This document shows positions 8,039 to 17,653 of a DNA stretch of 64,000 nt, piece after piece. The translations under genes were made by a program, and so were the position numbers. The notes below the pieces were generated by a model. The model was not told the DNA's origin, did not search any database, and saw nothing but the letters and a program-made list of their open reading frames with translations. This DNA comes from REEB76 sp049698775 (GTDB lineage Bacteria; Pseudomonadota; Gammaproteobacteria; Natronospirales; REEB76). The stretch covers positions 32,354 to 96,353 of the forward strand of contig JBAVYM010000007.1 in NCBI GenBank assembly GCA_049698775.1, given 5' to 3'. Position 1 is the first letter of the stretch; the number at the start of each line of letters is the position of its first letter.

Positions 8039-10188
8039 CAGACCGGCGTCAGATTAGCATAGGCCACCACTAGCCATTTGGCCCCGGCCCTGAAATTCAC
8101 CTGCACGCGGGCGTGCGCGCCGTTGCCTTCGTAATCCAGCACCACCCCCTCGCCGAAATTGGGATGCTGCACGCGCTGGCCGAGACTCAAGCCCGTGGGC
8201 GCCGCGTCCAGATGGCCGGAAGATGCCGCGAACGGCCGCGACACCTGCACGCGTGGGCGGATTTCCTCAATCAGTTCCGGCGGGATTTCCCGCAAGAAAC
8301 GTGAGGGCACGCCGTAGGTGTCCGCGCCGTGCAGCCGCCGGGTTTCAGCGTAGCTGAGATAGAGCTCCCGCATGGCGCGGGTCATGCCCACGTAACACAA
8401 ACGCCGCTCTTCTTCCATGCTTTCCAGATCTTCGCCGGAACGCGCATGGGGAAACAGTCCGTCTTCCATGCCGCAGATGAACACCAGCGGGAATTCCAGA
8501 CCCTTTGCGGAATGCAGCGTCATGAGCTGCACACAGTCCTCCCAAGCTTGCGCCTGGCCTTCGCCGGCTTCCAGTGCGGCGTGCGACAGGAATGCGGACA
8601 GTGGCGTCAGGCCTTCCAGATTTTCCGGCGCAAACCCGCGCGCCGCGCTCACCAGTTCCTGCAGGTTTTCGACCCGCGCTTCGCCGCGCTCGCCTTTCTC
8701 GGCCTTGTAATGTTCCACCAGCCTGCTGGTGTGAATCACATGATCCACCTGCTCGAACAGGTCCAGTCCGCGGATCGTCCTGTCCATGTCATCAATCAAT
8801 TTGGTAAACCCGCGCAATGCGCCCAAGACCCGCGGTGCAGCATCCTGTCTGTCCAACGTTGCTTGCATGACGCGCCACAGCGGCAGGTTTTCGCGACGCG
8901 CGGCTTCGCGCAAGGTGTCCAGGCTGCGCGTGCCAATACCGCGCGTGGGCAGATTGATGATGCGTTCCAAGGACGCATCGTCATCGCGGTTTTCAATCAG
9001 GCGCAGATAGGCGAGCGCGTCCTTGATTTCCTGGCGCTCGAAAAAGCGCGGACCGCCGTACACGCGATAGGGGATGGCTTCCGATAACAGCCGTTCTTCG
9101 AACACCCGCGATTGGGCATTGGAGCGGTACAGCACCGCGATGTCGTGACGCGCTCCGCCCTGCTCCTGCCAGCGCTTGATATGCCCGATCACAAACTGCG
9201 CTTCATCCTGTTCGTTATAGGCCGCGTACACCCGGATCGGCACACCGTCGCCACCGCTGGTCCAGAGGTTCTTGCCGAGGCGTGTGCTGTTGTTCGCGAC
9301 CAGCGCGTTGGCGGCCTTGAGGATGTTGCCGGTGGAGCGGTAATTCTGTTCCAGACGCACCACGCGCGTGTCGGGAAAATCCTTCTCGAATTTCAGGATG
9401 TTCTCGATCTTGGCGCCGCGCCAACCGTAAATGGACTGATCGTCGTCGCCCACCACGAATGGCATGCTCCGCTGGCCGGCGAGCAGCCGCACCCATGCAT
9501 ACTGAATCGCGTTGGTGTCCTGGAATTCGTCCACCAAGATGTGACGGAAGCGCTGCTGATAATGCGCGAGCAGCGCCGCGTCATCGCGCCACAATTCCAG
9601 CGCCCGCAACAATAACTCAGCGAAATCCACCAGCCCGCCGCGCGCACAGGCTTCTTCATACGCGGCATACGCGCGCCGCATCTGCCGCTCGGAAGGATCG
9701 GATGCTTCGGACAGATGCCTGGCACGCAGCCCGTCGTCTTTGCGGGCATTGATGAACCACTGTACCTGGCGCGGCGGAAAGCGGGCTTCGTCCAGATCCA
9801 GCGTCTTGAGCACGCGCCGGATGAGCCGGTACTGGTCCTCGGAATCCAGAATCTGGAAGTTCTGTGGCAGCTTCGCTTCGCGCCAATGTTGCCGCAGCAG
9901 ACGGTGGGCGAGTCCGTGAAACGTGCCGACCCACATGCTGCGCACCGGCTGCGCCAGGATCTGCTCAATACGCCCGCGCATTTCGCCCGCGGCCTTGTTG
10001 GTGAAGGTCACGGCGAGAATGCCGTAAGGCGATACGTGCTGCACCTGGATCAGCCAGGCGATGCGATGCACCAGCACACGGGTCTTGCCGCTGCCCGCAC
10101 CGGCCAGCACCAGCACTGGTTTCGCCTCTGCCGTCACCGCCTCACGCTGAGCGGGGTTCAGGGATTCGAGCAGCGGCGTGACATCCAT
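8038..10188 (-). CDS. uvrD: DNA helicase II UvrD
   Basis: A 716-residue superfamily-1 3'-5' helicase that unwinds DNA in nucleotide-excision and mismatch repair. Walker A is AGAGSGKT (residues 29-36), Walker B/motif II is DEFQDTN, and motifs QSIYGWRGA, QNYRST, TLHSAKGLEF and EEERRLCYVGMTRA follow in order. The C-terminal GQRVQHPNFGEGVV segment is the Tudor-like domain that contacts RNA polymerase and distinguishes UvrD from Rep. It is oriented to be co-transcribed with the downstream beta-barrel pseudogene. Confidence 0.96.
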   Translation of the reverse strand: MDVTPLLESLNPAQREAVTAEAKPVLVLAGAGSGKTRVLVHRIAWLIQVQHVSPYGILAVTFTNKAAGEMRGRIEQILAQPVRSMWVGTFHGLAHRLLRQHWREAKLPQNFQILDSEDQYRLIRRVLKTLDLDEARFPPRQVQWFINARKDDGLRARHLSEASDPSERQMRRAYAAYEEACARGGLVDFAELLLRALELWRDDAALLAHYQQRFRHILVDEFQDTNAIQYAWVRLLAGQRSMPFVVGDDDQSIYGWRGAKIENILKFEKDFPDTRVVRLEQNYRSTGNILKAANALVANNSTRLGKNLWTSGGDGVPIRVYAAYNEQDEAQFVIGHIKRWQEQGGARHDIAVLYRSNAQSRVFEERLLSEAIPYRVYGGPRFFERQEIKDALAYLRLIENRDDDASLERIINLPTRGIGTRSLDTLREAARRENLPLWRVMQATLDRQDAAPRVLGALRGFTKLIDDMDRTIRGLDLFEQVDHVIHTSRLVEHYKAEKGERGEARVENLQELVSAARGFAPENLEGLTPLSAFLSHAALEAGEGQAQAWEDCVQLMTLHSAKGLEFPLVFICGMEDGLFPHARSGEDLESMEEERRLCYVGMTRAMRELYLSYAETRRLHGADTYGVPSRFLREIPPELIEEIRPRVQVSRPFAASSGHLDAAPTGLSLGQRVQHPNFGEGVVLDYEGNGAHARVQVNFRAGAKWLVVAYANLTPV

Positions 10189-10285
10189 GCGGACATTTTA
10201 ACAGAGCGTAATCATGGGCTTGGCCGCGTTGGCGTTTTTATGCGGTACGCGCATGGGATTTTCCCCATCTGATAATTGTCCAAAG

Positions 10286-11269
10286 ATGAGCGTACACTCA
10301 AGTCACGCTTCTGGACGCATCCAAATGACCCCAGCTTCCTCCGTAACCCGGCGTTCACCCGCGCACCAACGCTGGCGCCTCGATGATATTCCCTGGCAGA
10401 GCATTGACCGGGCCGCAGTCGCGGACCGGGAAATGCTGTTTTATCTCGTCACCACCGCTTCGTTCATCGAAACCGCAACCGATACCTACGCGCGCAATCT
10501 CATCGAATACTATGCCGGCGACGCGGAAGCCACCGCGTGGCTGGAGCAGCACTGGCAACACGAGGAATTGCAACACGGTCGCGCGCTCAAGCGCTACGTG
10601 CAGACCGCCTGGCCGGACTTCGATTGGGACAAGGTGTACCAGAAATTCTTCGCGGAGTTCTCCGCCAACTGCGTGGTCGAGGCGCTGGAACCCAGCCGCT
10701 GTCTGGAAATGGTCTCGCGCTGCATCGTGGAGATGGGCACCTCCAGCTATTACACCAGCTTGAGCCGCCTGAGCCCCGAACCGGTGTTGGGTTTGCTCGC
10801 CGGGCTGATCCGCGAGGACGAGGTGCGCCACTACAAGTATTTCTATCGTTATTTTCTGCGCTACCGCGAACGCGAGAACTTGGGCCGCCGGAAAATATTC
10901 CGCGCCATCTTGCGCCGCCTGCGGATGATTGACGGCGACGACAGCAGCATCGCCCTGAAACACGCTTACGGTATCCGTCACCCCGGCGCGCCGTTCGACA
11001 ACCGTTTGTACCGCATTATCCAGAAACGCGGCCGCTACCTGATGGGACCGCACTTCCCCCACGACTCCAGTGTGAAGATGACGCTCAAACCGCTGGATCT
11101 GAACCCGCGGGTGCAGAAAATACTGGTGCCGATTATCGTTTTCTTATCCCGTTGTCTGCTGTGGGGCGAAAGCGGTGCGCTGTTGAAGTCCCATGGCCGG
11201 ATATACGCGAATTTTTACAGTCGCGCGCGCGTGTACGCGCTCAATCAATGGGCGAGATTGGCCGAATGA
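10286..11269 (+). CDS. Ferritin-like di-iron protein
   Basis: A protein of about 327 residues with two carboxylate/histidine iron motifs, HEELQHGRAL and EDEVRHYKYF, spaced within a helical domain. This is the pattern of ferritin-like di-iron enzymes (acyl-ACP desaturase, fatty aldehyde or N-oxygenase relatives). The C-terminal third has a hydrophobic helix (KILVPIIVFLSRCLLWG) that may associate with the membrane. The substrate cannot be named. The start is uncertain: ATG codons at 10286 and 10325 are both possible and neither has a strong ribosome-binding site. Its last 25 bases overlap the end of the convergent yibQ gene. Confidence 0.65.
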   Translation: MSVHSSHASGRIQMTPASSVTRRSPAHQRWRLDDIPWQSIDRAAVADREMLFYLVTTASFIETATDTYARNLIEYYAGDAEATAWLEQHWQHEELQHGRALKRYVQTAWPDFDWDKVYQKFFAEFSANCVVEALEPSRCLEMVSRCIVEMGTSSYYTSLSRLSPEPVLGLLAGLIREDEVRHYKYFYRYFLRYRERENLGRRKIFRAILRRLRMIDGDDSSIALKHAYGIRHPGAPFDNRLYRIIQKRGRYLMGPHFPHDSSVKMTLKPLDLNPRVQKILVPIIVFLSRCLLWGESGALLKSHGRIYANFYSRARVYALNQWARLAE

Positions 11270-12093
11270 GCCGGTAAGGGGTACAGGGATTCGGGCCAGG
11301 GAATGGGATGTTGTTGCTGCAATTTCACGATGGCGGACACCGGTACCAATTCGATGCCTTGTGCGGGGAGCTTCGGCAGTTCCGTGTTCAGTACCGCGAG
11401 CGTCGCCGGCCGCGGATGACCGATGGCCAGTGCAAAACCCTTCTTGCGTGCGATCTCCAACAAGCGATTGAACTGGTATTGCACCGCCTGCTCTGTGTTC
11501 ACGTCATCCAGAAACACATCGCGGCGCGCGGCTGACAGATTGTTTTCCCGCGCGATCTGATATGCGATGCTGTCCGCCGTGGTGTAGCTGTCCACAAAGA
11601 ACAAATGACCGTGGTCGCGCAGCGTCTGCATGATCCAGGCGAGATCGCCGGGGTGCATGCTGATAAGGCTGCCTTCATGATTGTTGACTCCCACGAGATG
11701 CGGGACCGCGGCCACGTCGCCGCGCACCGTATTCCGGATTTCGGTTTGCGTCATGTCGAGCGTAATGCCGCCCGCACCGAGTGGCGCGCCATCCATGGCC
11801 TGCATCGGCAGATGCAAAAGCACTTCCTTGCCGCGCGCATGCGCGAGATCCGCGAGGCTCACGGAATACCGCGTATGCGGCAGAATGGCGCAGGCCACCG
11901 GACCGGGCAGCTCCACGGCACGCCGTCCTTCCGCAAGCGTATTGCCGAGATCGTCAATGATGATGGCGATGACCGGATGCGCTGCCGCCGGCGTCGCGGC
12001 TGTGCAAGCCGGTGCCGATGCACAGATCAACTGCAGCGCGAACAACGGCGCCGCCAATCTGCGCCGAAATTGCCGTTGCGCGGCGCGCAGCAT
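11245..12093 (-). CDS. yibQ: Divergent polysaccharide deacetylase family protein YibQ
   Basis: A 282-residue exported protein with a signal peptide, then AIIIDDLGNTLAEGRRAVELP and a VGVNNHEGSL motif, typical of the divergent polysaccharide deacetylase family (DUF610) built on a NodB-like barrel. The family travels with envC and ctpA; its precise substrate is not established, but cell-envelope glycan is likely. The start overlaps the last base of the ctpA stop (TGATG), indicating coupling. Confidence 0.9.
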   Translation of the reverse strand: MLRAAQRQFRRRLAAPLFALQLICASAPACTAATPAAAHPVIAIIIDDLGNTLAEGRRAVELPGPVACAILPHTRYSVSLADLAHARGKEVLLHLPMQAMDGAPLGAGGITLDMTQTEIRNTVRGDVAAVPHLVGVNNHEGSLISMHPGDLAWIMQTLRDHGHLFFVDSYTTADSIAYQIARENNLSAARRDVFLDDVNTEQAVQYQFNRLLEIARKKGFALAIGHPRPATLAVLNTELPKLPAQGIELVPVSAIVKLQQQHPIPWPESLYPLPAHSANLAH

Positions 12094-13412
12094 CAGCCGG
12101 GACCGGCAGCGATGTTCAAACCCTTGAGAATGTTGAGCGCTTCGTAAAGCTGGAAATCCTGCCGCGCCAGTTGATCGCCGGCCGTGGTATTGGATGGCCC
12201 CTCCTGGGTGGGCGCGTTGTTGGCCAGGTGGCCTTCGAGATTCGCTTCCGTGAGGTTTTCATCGGCGGCGGGCGCGCTCACTTTGAAGGCCGGCACCACG
12301 ATGTTCGGCTGAATGCCCTCGGCCTGGATGGAATGGCCGGACGGCGTGTAATACAGCGCAGTGGTGAGCTTGAGGGCGCCACCTTCCGGAAGCGGAATCA
12401 CGGTTTGCACCGAACCTTTGCCGAACGTCTGGGTGCCGAGGATCAAGGCGCGGTGATTGTCCTGCAAGGCGCCGGCGGTGATTTCCGCCGCCGAAGCAGT
12501 GCCGCCGTTCACCAGCACCACCAGTGGCGCGCCCGAAAGAATGTCGCCAGGCGTGGCATGCCGCACAAAATTGGAATCCGGCGCACGGCCCTTGGCCGAA
12601 ACGATAATGCCACTGTTCAGAAATACATCGGATACATCCACCGCTGCGTCCAGCAACCCGCCGGGATTATTGCGCAGATCCAGGATCAGGCCCTTGAGCG
12701 GACCCTGGTTGGTTTTGGCGAGCGCCTTCACCGCCTTGGTCACGCCGTCGCCGGTATCTTCGCTGAACTGGCTGATGCGCACGTAGCCGTAGCCCGGCTC
12801 CAGCAGGCGGCTGCGCACACTCGACACATGCACTTCGGCGCGTGTGAGCGTGAACGTGAGCGGCTTCGGCGCGCCGCGTCGTAGCACCGTCAAGGTAACG
12901 GCGGTGCCGGTTTTGCCGCGCATGAGCGTCACGGCCTGGTCCAGCGTCAAACCATCCAGCGCGGTACCGTTCACGCGCACGATCACATCGCCGGTTTCAA
13001 TGCCGGCTTGGGCGGCGGGCGTCCCGTCTATGGGTGAGACCACCAGCACGGCGCCATCCTGCTGGGTGACTTCCAGGCCGAGGCCGCCGAATTGCCCGGT
13101 GGTGATGATCTGCATCTGCTGGTAATCGTTTTTGTCCAGGTACGCGGAATGCGGATCCAGGCCCGCCAGCATGCCGCGGATGGCGTTATTGATGAGCGCG
13201 GTATCGTCCACTGGCTGCACGTAATCCTGCTTCACCAGTTGCATCACGTCCACCAGCAAACGCACCTGCTGCCAGGGCAACGGCGCCTGTGCCGGGTTTT
13301 GCGCCGGTGCAGCCGGCGGCGAAGCGGCAAACGCAAAAGGCGCACAACCGAACATAACAGTCAAAGCCAAACCGGCCGCTGCGATACGGGATTTGAAATA
13401 CCTGACCGACAT
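12093..13412 (-). CDS. ctpA: Carboxy-terminal processing protease CtpA (S41)
   Basis: A 439-residue periplasmic serine protease. The chosen ATG has a GGAG ribosome-binding site and gives a signal peptide (ALTVMFGCAPFAFAA). A PDZ domain (about residues 90-170, with FGGLGLEV) is followed by the S41 core: LRNNPGGLLDAAVDVS, the catalytic Ser in NGGTASAAEI, and the catalytic Lys in GTQTFGKGSVQ. Relatives trim or degrade cell-wall hydrolases and lipoproteins. Its place between envC and yibQ fits a role in controlling septal murein turnover. Confidence 0.94.
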   Translation of the reverse strand: MSVRYFKSRIAAAGLALTVMFGCAPFAFAASPPAAPAQNPAQAPLPWQQVRLLVDVMQLVKQDYVQPVDDTALINNAIRGMLAGLDPHSAYLDKNDYQQMQIITTGQFGGLGLEVTQQDGAVLVVSPIDGTPAAQAGIETGDVIVRVNGTALDGLTLDQAVTLMRGKTGTAVTLTVLRRGAPKPLTFTLTRAEVHVSSVRSRLLEPGYGYVRISQFSEDTGDGVTKAVKALAKTNQGPLKGLILDLRNNPGGLLDAAVDVSDVFLNSGIIVSAKGRAPDSNFVRHATPGDILSGAPLVVLVNGGTASAAEITAGALQDNHRALILGTQTFGKGSVQTVIPLPEGGALKLTTALYYTPSGHSIQAEGIQPNIVVPAFKVSAPAADENLTEANLEGHLANNAPTQEGPSNTTAGDQLARQDFQLYEALNILKGLNIAAGPG

Positions 13413-13482
13413 AAAGGATTCTCCGGCTGCGAACAGCCTGCTTGAATGCCTACTCAAGATAACACGGCGTTGTCTTGCCGGT

Positions 13483-14649
13483 TCATCCCCCGGGCAAACG
13501 GCCGCGGCACCAGTCGCGCGGACTGAGCGCGGTGCCGCGATGGCGGATTTCAAAATACAGCGAGGCTTCATTTTGACCGCCGCTGTCGCCGAGCGTGGCG
13601 ATGGTTTCGCCCATCTGCACCCAGTCGCCCACATGCACATACACGCTCTGGTTGTGCGCGTAGATGCTCATGTAGTTGTCGCCATGGTCCACGATCACGA
13701 GCAGGCCGAAGTGCGGCAGCCAATCGGCGAACACCACGCGTCCGTAGGACACGGCGCGCACCGGCGTACCCAGCGGCGCGGCGATGAGATCGCCGTGCGC
13801 GCGCAGCCGGCCGCCGGCGAGCGGCGCGCCGAAACTCTGGATGATGCGGCCCGCCACCGGCCAGGGTAAACGTCCGCGCAGGCTCGCGAAACGATGGTGA
13901 CCTTCGAGGTCCGCGGGGATATCCGACAGTGTTTGTTGCAGGTTGGCGAGCAGGTCTTCGATGGAACGCTCGTCCTGCTTCATGCGCGCGAGCTGTGCGC
14001 CGCGAGTTTGGATGCTGGTATTGAGTTGCGCGAGCACCCGTTTGCGCGTGGCGCGGCTCTGCTCGAGCTTGGCGAGCGCTCGCGAGCGCTGATCGCGCAA
14101 GCGCGAAAGCGCGGTCAGCTGCTGCTGAACCTGGGCATTGATTGTGGCGAGTGCGTCAAGTTCGCTGCGCACCGCCTGGATGCGAGTCGCGCGCGCCTTG
14201 TTGAAATAATCGTAATAGGCTAACAGGCGGCCGATGGTGGCTGGATCCTGTGCGTTCAGCAGCAATTGCAGTTGCGAATCCCGGCCTTCCATATACGCGG
14301 CGCGAATCTGTTTCGCCAAGGCGTCTTTCTGCGCATCCAGCGCCGCCTGTTTTTGCGCCTGTTGGTGCTGCAAGGTTTTAAGGCGCGACTGGGCGTCGGC
14401 CACAGAACGGTTAAGCCCGCGCAGATCAGCGCTTAATTGTGCAATCTGCTGCTCGCTGCCGCGCAATTGTTGCTGCACTTTGCCGCGCGTTTGGATATCG
14501 CGGTCCAGATTGGCCTGGACCTTGGCAATACGTGCGCGCAAGGTTTTGAGCTGTGCTTGCTGATCCGCGGCGGTCGCGCCGGCGGCCTTGATGCCGCCGC
14601 CCAGCAACAGAAGCGTACACAGCGCGGCGATGAGCGCGGCACGCGTCAT
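13483..14649 (-). CDS. envC: Murein hydrolase activator EnvC
   Basis: A 388-residue periplasmic protein: signal peptide, a long coiled coil (about residues 30-250) and a C-terminal LytM/M23 domain. The metal ligands of active M23 peptidases are degraded here: the HxxxD segment reads RAHGDLIAAP and the HLYFE histidine is replaced (ASLYFEIR). This matches EnvC, which does not cut murein itself but activates the amidases AmiA/AmiB at the division septum. The ATG at 14649 is used because it starts the signal peptide. In E. coli gpmM precedes envC; here the promoter region faces yibN directly. Confidence 0.92.
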   Translation of the reverse strand: MTRAALIAALCTLLLLGGGIKAAGATAADQQAQLKTLRARIAKVQANLDRDIQTRGKVQQQLRGSEQQIAQLSADLRGLNRSVADAQSRLKTLQHQQAQKQAALDAQKDALAKQIRAAYMEGRDSQLQLLLNAQDPATIGRLLAYYDYFNKARATRIQAVRSELDALATINAQVQQQLTALSRLRDQRSRALAKLEQSRATRKRVLAQLNTSIQTRGAQLARMKQDERSIEDLLANLQQTLSDIPADLEGHHRFASLRGRLPWPVAGRIIQSFGAPLAGGRLRAHGDLIAAPLGTPVRAVSYGRVVFADWLPHFGLLVIVDHGDNYMSIYAHNQSVYVHVGDWVQMGETIATLGDSGGQNEASLYFEIRHRGTALSPRDWCRGRLPGG

Positions 14650-14828
14650 GAATGGCCGGAGGCGCGGTTCGTGGTCCGATGGGCGGGAAAAGCCGGCGTA
14701 AGGCGGACGGGCATGGTGGGTTTCCAGCGCGGGTTTGGGTGATTTTAGGGCTTTTCCCCGGTCACTCAAAGGCTTATGAAACAGGCTGCTATACTACGCG
14801 CCCCTGTTTGCGAACCCGTGCCCGATCC

Positions 14829-15251
14829 ATGCCGCGTCTGCTTGAATTCGCCCGTCACCATCCTTATCTCATTGCCGCCGTCATCGTCATCATCCTGCTG
14901 TTCATCGGCGATGAACTGCTGCGCCGGATGCGAAAATTCCGGGAAGTGGTACCGGCGGAAGGCGTACTCCTTATTAACCGGGGCGCGGCGGTGCTGGATA
15001 TCCGGCCATCCAAGGATTTCGGTGCCGGCCACGTGATTGGCGCGCGCAATATCCCGGCTGCGGAACTGGATGCGCGGGTGGCGGAACTCGACAAGTTCAA
15101 GGAGCAGCCGTTACTGGTGTGCTGTGACGCCGGCCAAGCCAGCCAAAAGGCTGCCGGTACCCTCATCCAACACGGTTTCAAAGCCGTGCACACCATAAAG
15201 GGCGGCATCAAGGCTTGGCAGAACGAACATTTTCCGCTGGAGCGCGGTTAG
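14829..15251 (+). CDS. yibN: Membrane-anchored rhodanese YibN
   Basis: A 140-residue protein with a single N-terminal membrane helix (PYLIAAVIVIILLFIGDELL) and a cytoplasmic rhodanese domain. The active-site loop is CCDAGQASQKAA, with the sulfur-carrying Cys in the CxxGxxS arrangement, preceded by LDIRPSKDFGAGHVIGARNIP. It probably handles sulfane sulfur or, as proposed for E. coli YibN, works with protein-export or insertion machinery. It begins the yibN-grxC-secB-gpsA run. Confidence 0.9.
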   Translation: MPRLLEFARHHPYLIAAVIVIILLFIGDELLRRMRKFREVVPAEGVLLINRGAAVLDIRPSKDFGAGHVIGARNIPAAELDARVAELDKFKEQPLLVCCDAGQASQKAAGTLIQHGFKAVHTIKGGIKAWQNEHFPLERG

Positions 15252-15259
15252 AGACACAC

Positions 15260-15514
15260 ATGAAACCCGTCACGATTTACAGTACCCGCATCTGCCCCTA
15301 TTGCATGCGCGCGAAAGCCTTGCTGCAATCCAAACATGTGCCTTACACCGAGTTCCTGGTGGACTTGGAACCGGCCAGACGCGAGGAAATGGAAACCAGG
15401 AGCAAACGCCGCACAGTGCCGCAGATTTTCATTGGTGAACGGCACGTCGGCGGTTATGACGAGTTGTATGTCCTCGACCGCCGGGGCGAACTGGACAAGC
15501 AGCTCGCCGATTGA
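15260..15514 (+). CDS. grxC: Glutaredoxin 3
   Basis: An 84-residue dithiol glutaredoxin with active site CPYC (RICPYCMRA), the cis-proline motif RTVPQIFI and the GGYDELYVLD glutathione-binding end. It reduces disulfides with glutathione in the cytoplasm. It follows yibN by eight bases. Confidence 0.96.
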   Translation: MKPVTIYSTRICPYCMRAKALLQSKHVPYTEFLVDLEPARREEMETRSKRRTVPQIFIGERHVGGYDELYVLDRRGELDKQLAD

Positions 15515-15542
15515 TTCAACCCATTCATTCCAAGGAACCATC

Positions 15543-16043
15543 ATGGCTGAAAATCCCGAATCCACACCCACCACGCCCGGCAACGGTCAGGACGCCGGCA
15601 AACAGGTGATGCTGCAACGCATCTACATGAAGGATTGCTCCTTCGAATCCCCGCACGCACCAGCGGTGTTCGCCAGCCAGATCAATCCCGACGTGAAAGT
15701 GAGCATGCGTTCCGACACCAACAAACTCGGCGATGATGCGTTTGAAGTGGTGCTCACCATCACCATCGAGGCGCAGGCGGACAGCCGCAGCGTGTTCCTG
15801 GTGGAAGTACATCAAGCCGGCTTGTTCACCATCCGCGGCTTCAACGAACAGGAGCTGGGCGCGGTGCTCGGCAGTTATTGCCCCAACATCCTGTTCCCTT
15901 ACGGCCGCGAAGCGGTGTCAGACCTGGTGCAGAAAGGCAGCATGCCTACACTGCTGCTGCAGCCGGTGAATTTCGACGCCGTTTACATGCAGAGTCTCGG
16001 CCAAGCCGCCGCGCCCGCCGCTGACTCGGCGCTCCAGGCTTAA
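15543..16043 (+). CDS. secB: Protein-export chaperone SecB
   Basis: A 166-residue SecB: LQRIYMKDCSFESPHAP is the signature N-terminal strand, with VEVHQAGLFTI and the C-terminal PNILFPYGREAVSDLV core typical of the tetrameric chaperone that keeps preproteins unfolded and hands them to SecA. An AAGGAA ribosome-binding site precedes the ATG. The acidic/Thr/Pro-rich first 20 residues are variable in the family. Confidence 0.96.
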   Translation: MAENPESTPTTPGNGQDAGKQVMLQRIYMKDCSFESPHAPAVFASQINPDVKVSMRSDTNKLGDDAFEVVLTITIEAQADSRSVFLVEVHQAGLFTIRGFNEQELGAVLGSYCPNILFPYGREAVSDLVQKGSMPTLLLQPVNFDAVYMQSLGQAAAPAADSALQA

Positions 16044-16057
16044 AATCGCGTCCGGCC

Positions 16058-17062
16058 GTGAACAGCGCGGCTTCCATCGGCATTCTTGGCGCCGGCTCCT
16101 GGGGCACGGCGCTCGCGATTCTGCTTGCGCGCAACGGCTTTCCGGTCAAGCTGTGGTCGGTGGAGACGAACGAACTGACGCCGCTCGTGCACCAACGCGA
16201 GAACCGCCAATACCTGCCCGGTATCCCGTTTCCCGATGCCCTCATCGTCGAACCGGATTTGGGGAAACTCACCGCCGGCGCCGGCGATATTTTGGTGGTG
16301 GTGCCCAGTCACGGTTTCCGCGCCACGTTGAAATTGCTGGCGGAGCATCACCCCCAAAACCTGCGGCTTGCCTGGGCCACCAAAGGCTTCGAACCGGCAA
16401 GCGGCAAATTGCTGCACCAGGTCGCGCAGGAAATTTTTGGCGAACGCCTGCCGCTGGCCGTGATCTCCGGCCCCACGTTCGCGCGCGAAGTGGCTGCCGG
16501 CGTGCCCACGGCCGTGACAGTGGCTTCGAACAACGCGGATTTCGCGCGGGATTGGGCCAGGAACCTGCACGCCAAGAGCTTTCGCGCCTACACCTCCGAC
16601 GACCTTGCCGGTGTGGAAACCGGAGGCGCGGTCAAGAACGTCATCGCCATCGGCTGCGGCATCAGCGACGGCCTGAAATTCGGCGCCAATGCGCGCGCCG
16701 CACTCATCACCCGCGGCTTGGCGGAAATCATGCGGCTCGGTTTGAAACTTGGCGCCCGCGCTGAAACCTTCCAGGGTCTCGCGGGCCTGGGCGATCTGGT
16801 GCTGACCTGCACCGACGATCAATCCCGCAACCGGCGCATGGGACTCGGCCTTGCAGCCGGCAAGACACGGGAAAGCATCGAGCGGGACATCGGCCAGGTG
16901 GTGGAAGGTGTGTATGCCGCCGAAGCCGCACATCGTCTGGCGCAACGGCTCGGCGTGGAGCTGCCCATCACCGAGCAGATTTATCGCATCCTGTATGAAA
17001 ACCTGTCACCGCGAAAAGCCGTGGAAACGCTCATGGCGCGAGCGCTCAGGTCAGAAGCGTAA
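16058..17062 (+). CDS. gpsA: NAD(P)-dependent glycerol-3-phosphate dehydrogenase
   Basis: A 334-residue cytoplasmic enzyme reducing dihydroxyacetone phosphate to sn-glycerol 3-phosphate for phospholipid synthesis. Features are the Rossmann motif GILGAGSWGTALA (residues 8-20), ISGPTFAREVAAG, the catalytic Lys in GGAVKNVIAIG and the GLAGLGDLVLTCT substrate motif. The start is a GTG at 16058; no ATG exists between the secB stop and the Rossmann motif. Confidence 0.96.
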   Translation: MNSAASIGILGAGSWGTALAILLARNGFPVKLWSVETNELTPLVHQRENRQYLPGIPFPDALIVEPDLGKLTAGAGDILVVVPSHGFRATLKLLAEHHPQNLRLAWATKGFEPASGKLLHQVAQEIFGERLPLAVISGPTFAREVAAGVPTAVTVASNNADFARDWARNLHAKSFRAYTSDDLAGVETGGAVKNVIAIGCGISDGLKFGANARAALITRGLAEIMRLGLKLGARAETFQGLAGLGDLVLTCTDDQSRNRRMGLGLAAGKTRESIERDIGQVVEGVYAAEAAHRLAQRLGVELPITEQIYRILYENLSPRKAVETLMARALRSEA

Positions 17063-17084
17063 AGATTATTGAATACGTTTCGAT

Positions 17085-17549
17085 TTAGCGCCCACCTGCA
17101 AAACCTGCTTGCCGCCAAGCCTCATACACGATCACGGCGACGGCATTGGAAAGATTCAGGCTGCGGTTATCGGGCCGCATGGGAATGCGCAACACGCGCT
17201 CCGGCGGCAGGGAACCCAGCAAACCTTGCGGCAGTCCGCGGGTTTCCGGTCCGAACATGAAAGCGTCGCCCGTCTGGTAGCGGGCCTCGGCGTAATTTCG
17301 GCGCCCGCGTGTGGAAACGGCGAACAGACGCGCGGGCGTTACATCTCTTATAAAGCTGTCCAGATCGGCATGTTCGTGCACGCACGCCAGCTCGTGGTAA
17401 TCGAGACCGGCGCGTTTCACCCGCGCTGCGGAAAGCTCGAACCCCAATGGATAAATCAGGTGCAGCGCGGCACCCGAATTGGCGCACAGGCGTATGATAT
17501 TACCGGTGTTGGGCGGGATTTCCGGCTGATACAGGACCACGTGAAACAT
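17085..17549 (-). CDS. trmL: tRNA (cytidine/uridine-2'-O-)-methyltransferase TrmL
   Basis: A 154-residue SPOUT-class enzyme that methylates the wobble nucleotide 34 of tRNA-Leu. The knot region is visible: IPPNTGNIIRLCANSGAAL at the N-terminus, FGPETRGLP in the middle and IPMRPDNRSLNLSNAVAV at the end. The ATG at 17549 is the family start; an in-frame ATG at 17603 would run into an intergenic repeat. It is convergent with gpsA. Confidence 0.95.
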   Translation of the reverse strand: MFHVVLYQPEIPPNTGNIIRLCANSGAALHLIYPLGFELSAARVKRAGLDYHELACVHEHADLDSFIRDVTPARLFAVSTRGRRNYAEARYQTGDAFMFGPETRGLPQGLLGSLPPERVLRIPMRPDNRSLNLSNAVAVIVYEAWRQAGFAGGR

Positions 17550-17562
17550 ATCTTCGATCCCC

Positions 17563-17632
17563 TTTCCCCTTAGGGGCGAGGGTGAGAGGGCGTCACCCCT
17601 CATCCTAACCTTCTCCCCTCAAGGGGAGAAGG
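17563..17632. repeat. REP-like intergenic inverted repeat
   Basis: A C/G-biased stretch with two fold-backs: CCCCTTAGGGGCGAGGGTGA followed by CACCCCTCATCC, then a perfect 10-bp stem CCTTCTCCCC (17609-17618) and GGGGAGAAGG (17623-17632) with loop TCAA. Repeats of this make-up are scattered between genes in many gammaproteobacterial genomes. No T-run follows, so it is not a classical terminator. Confidence 0.6.
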
Positions 17633-17653
17633 AACCGCGAGCCTGAGCACAAT

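Noticed and set aside
17563..17632. Hairpin between trmL and pyrD considered as a terminator
   Set aside because: No T-run on either side; better explained as a REP-like intergenic repeat.
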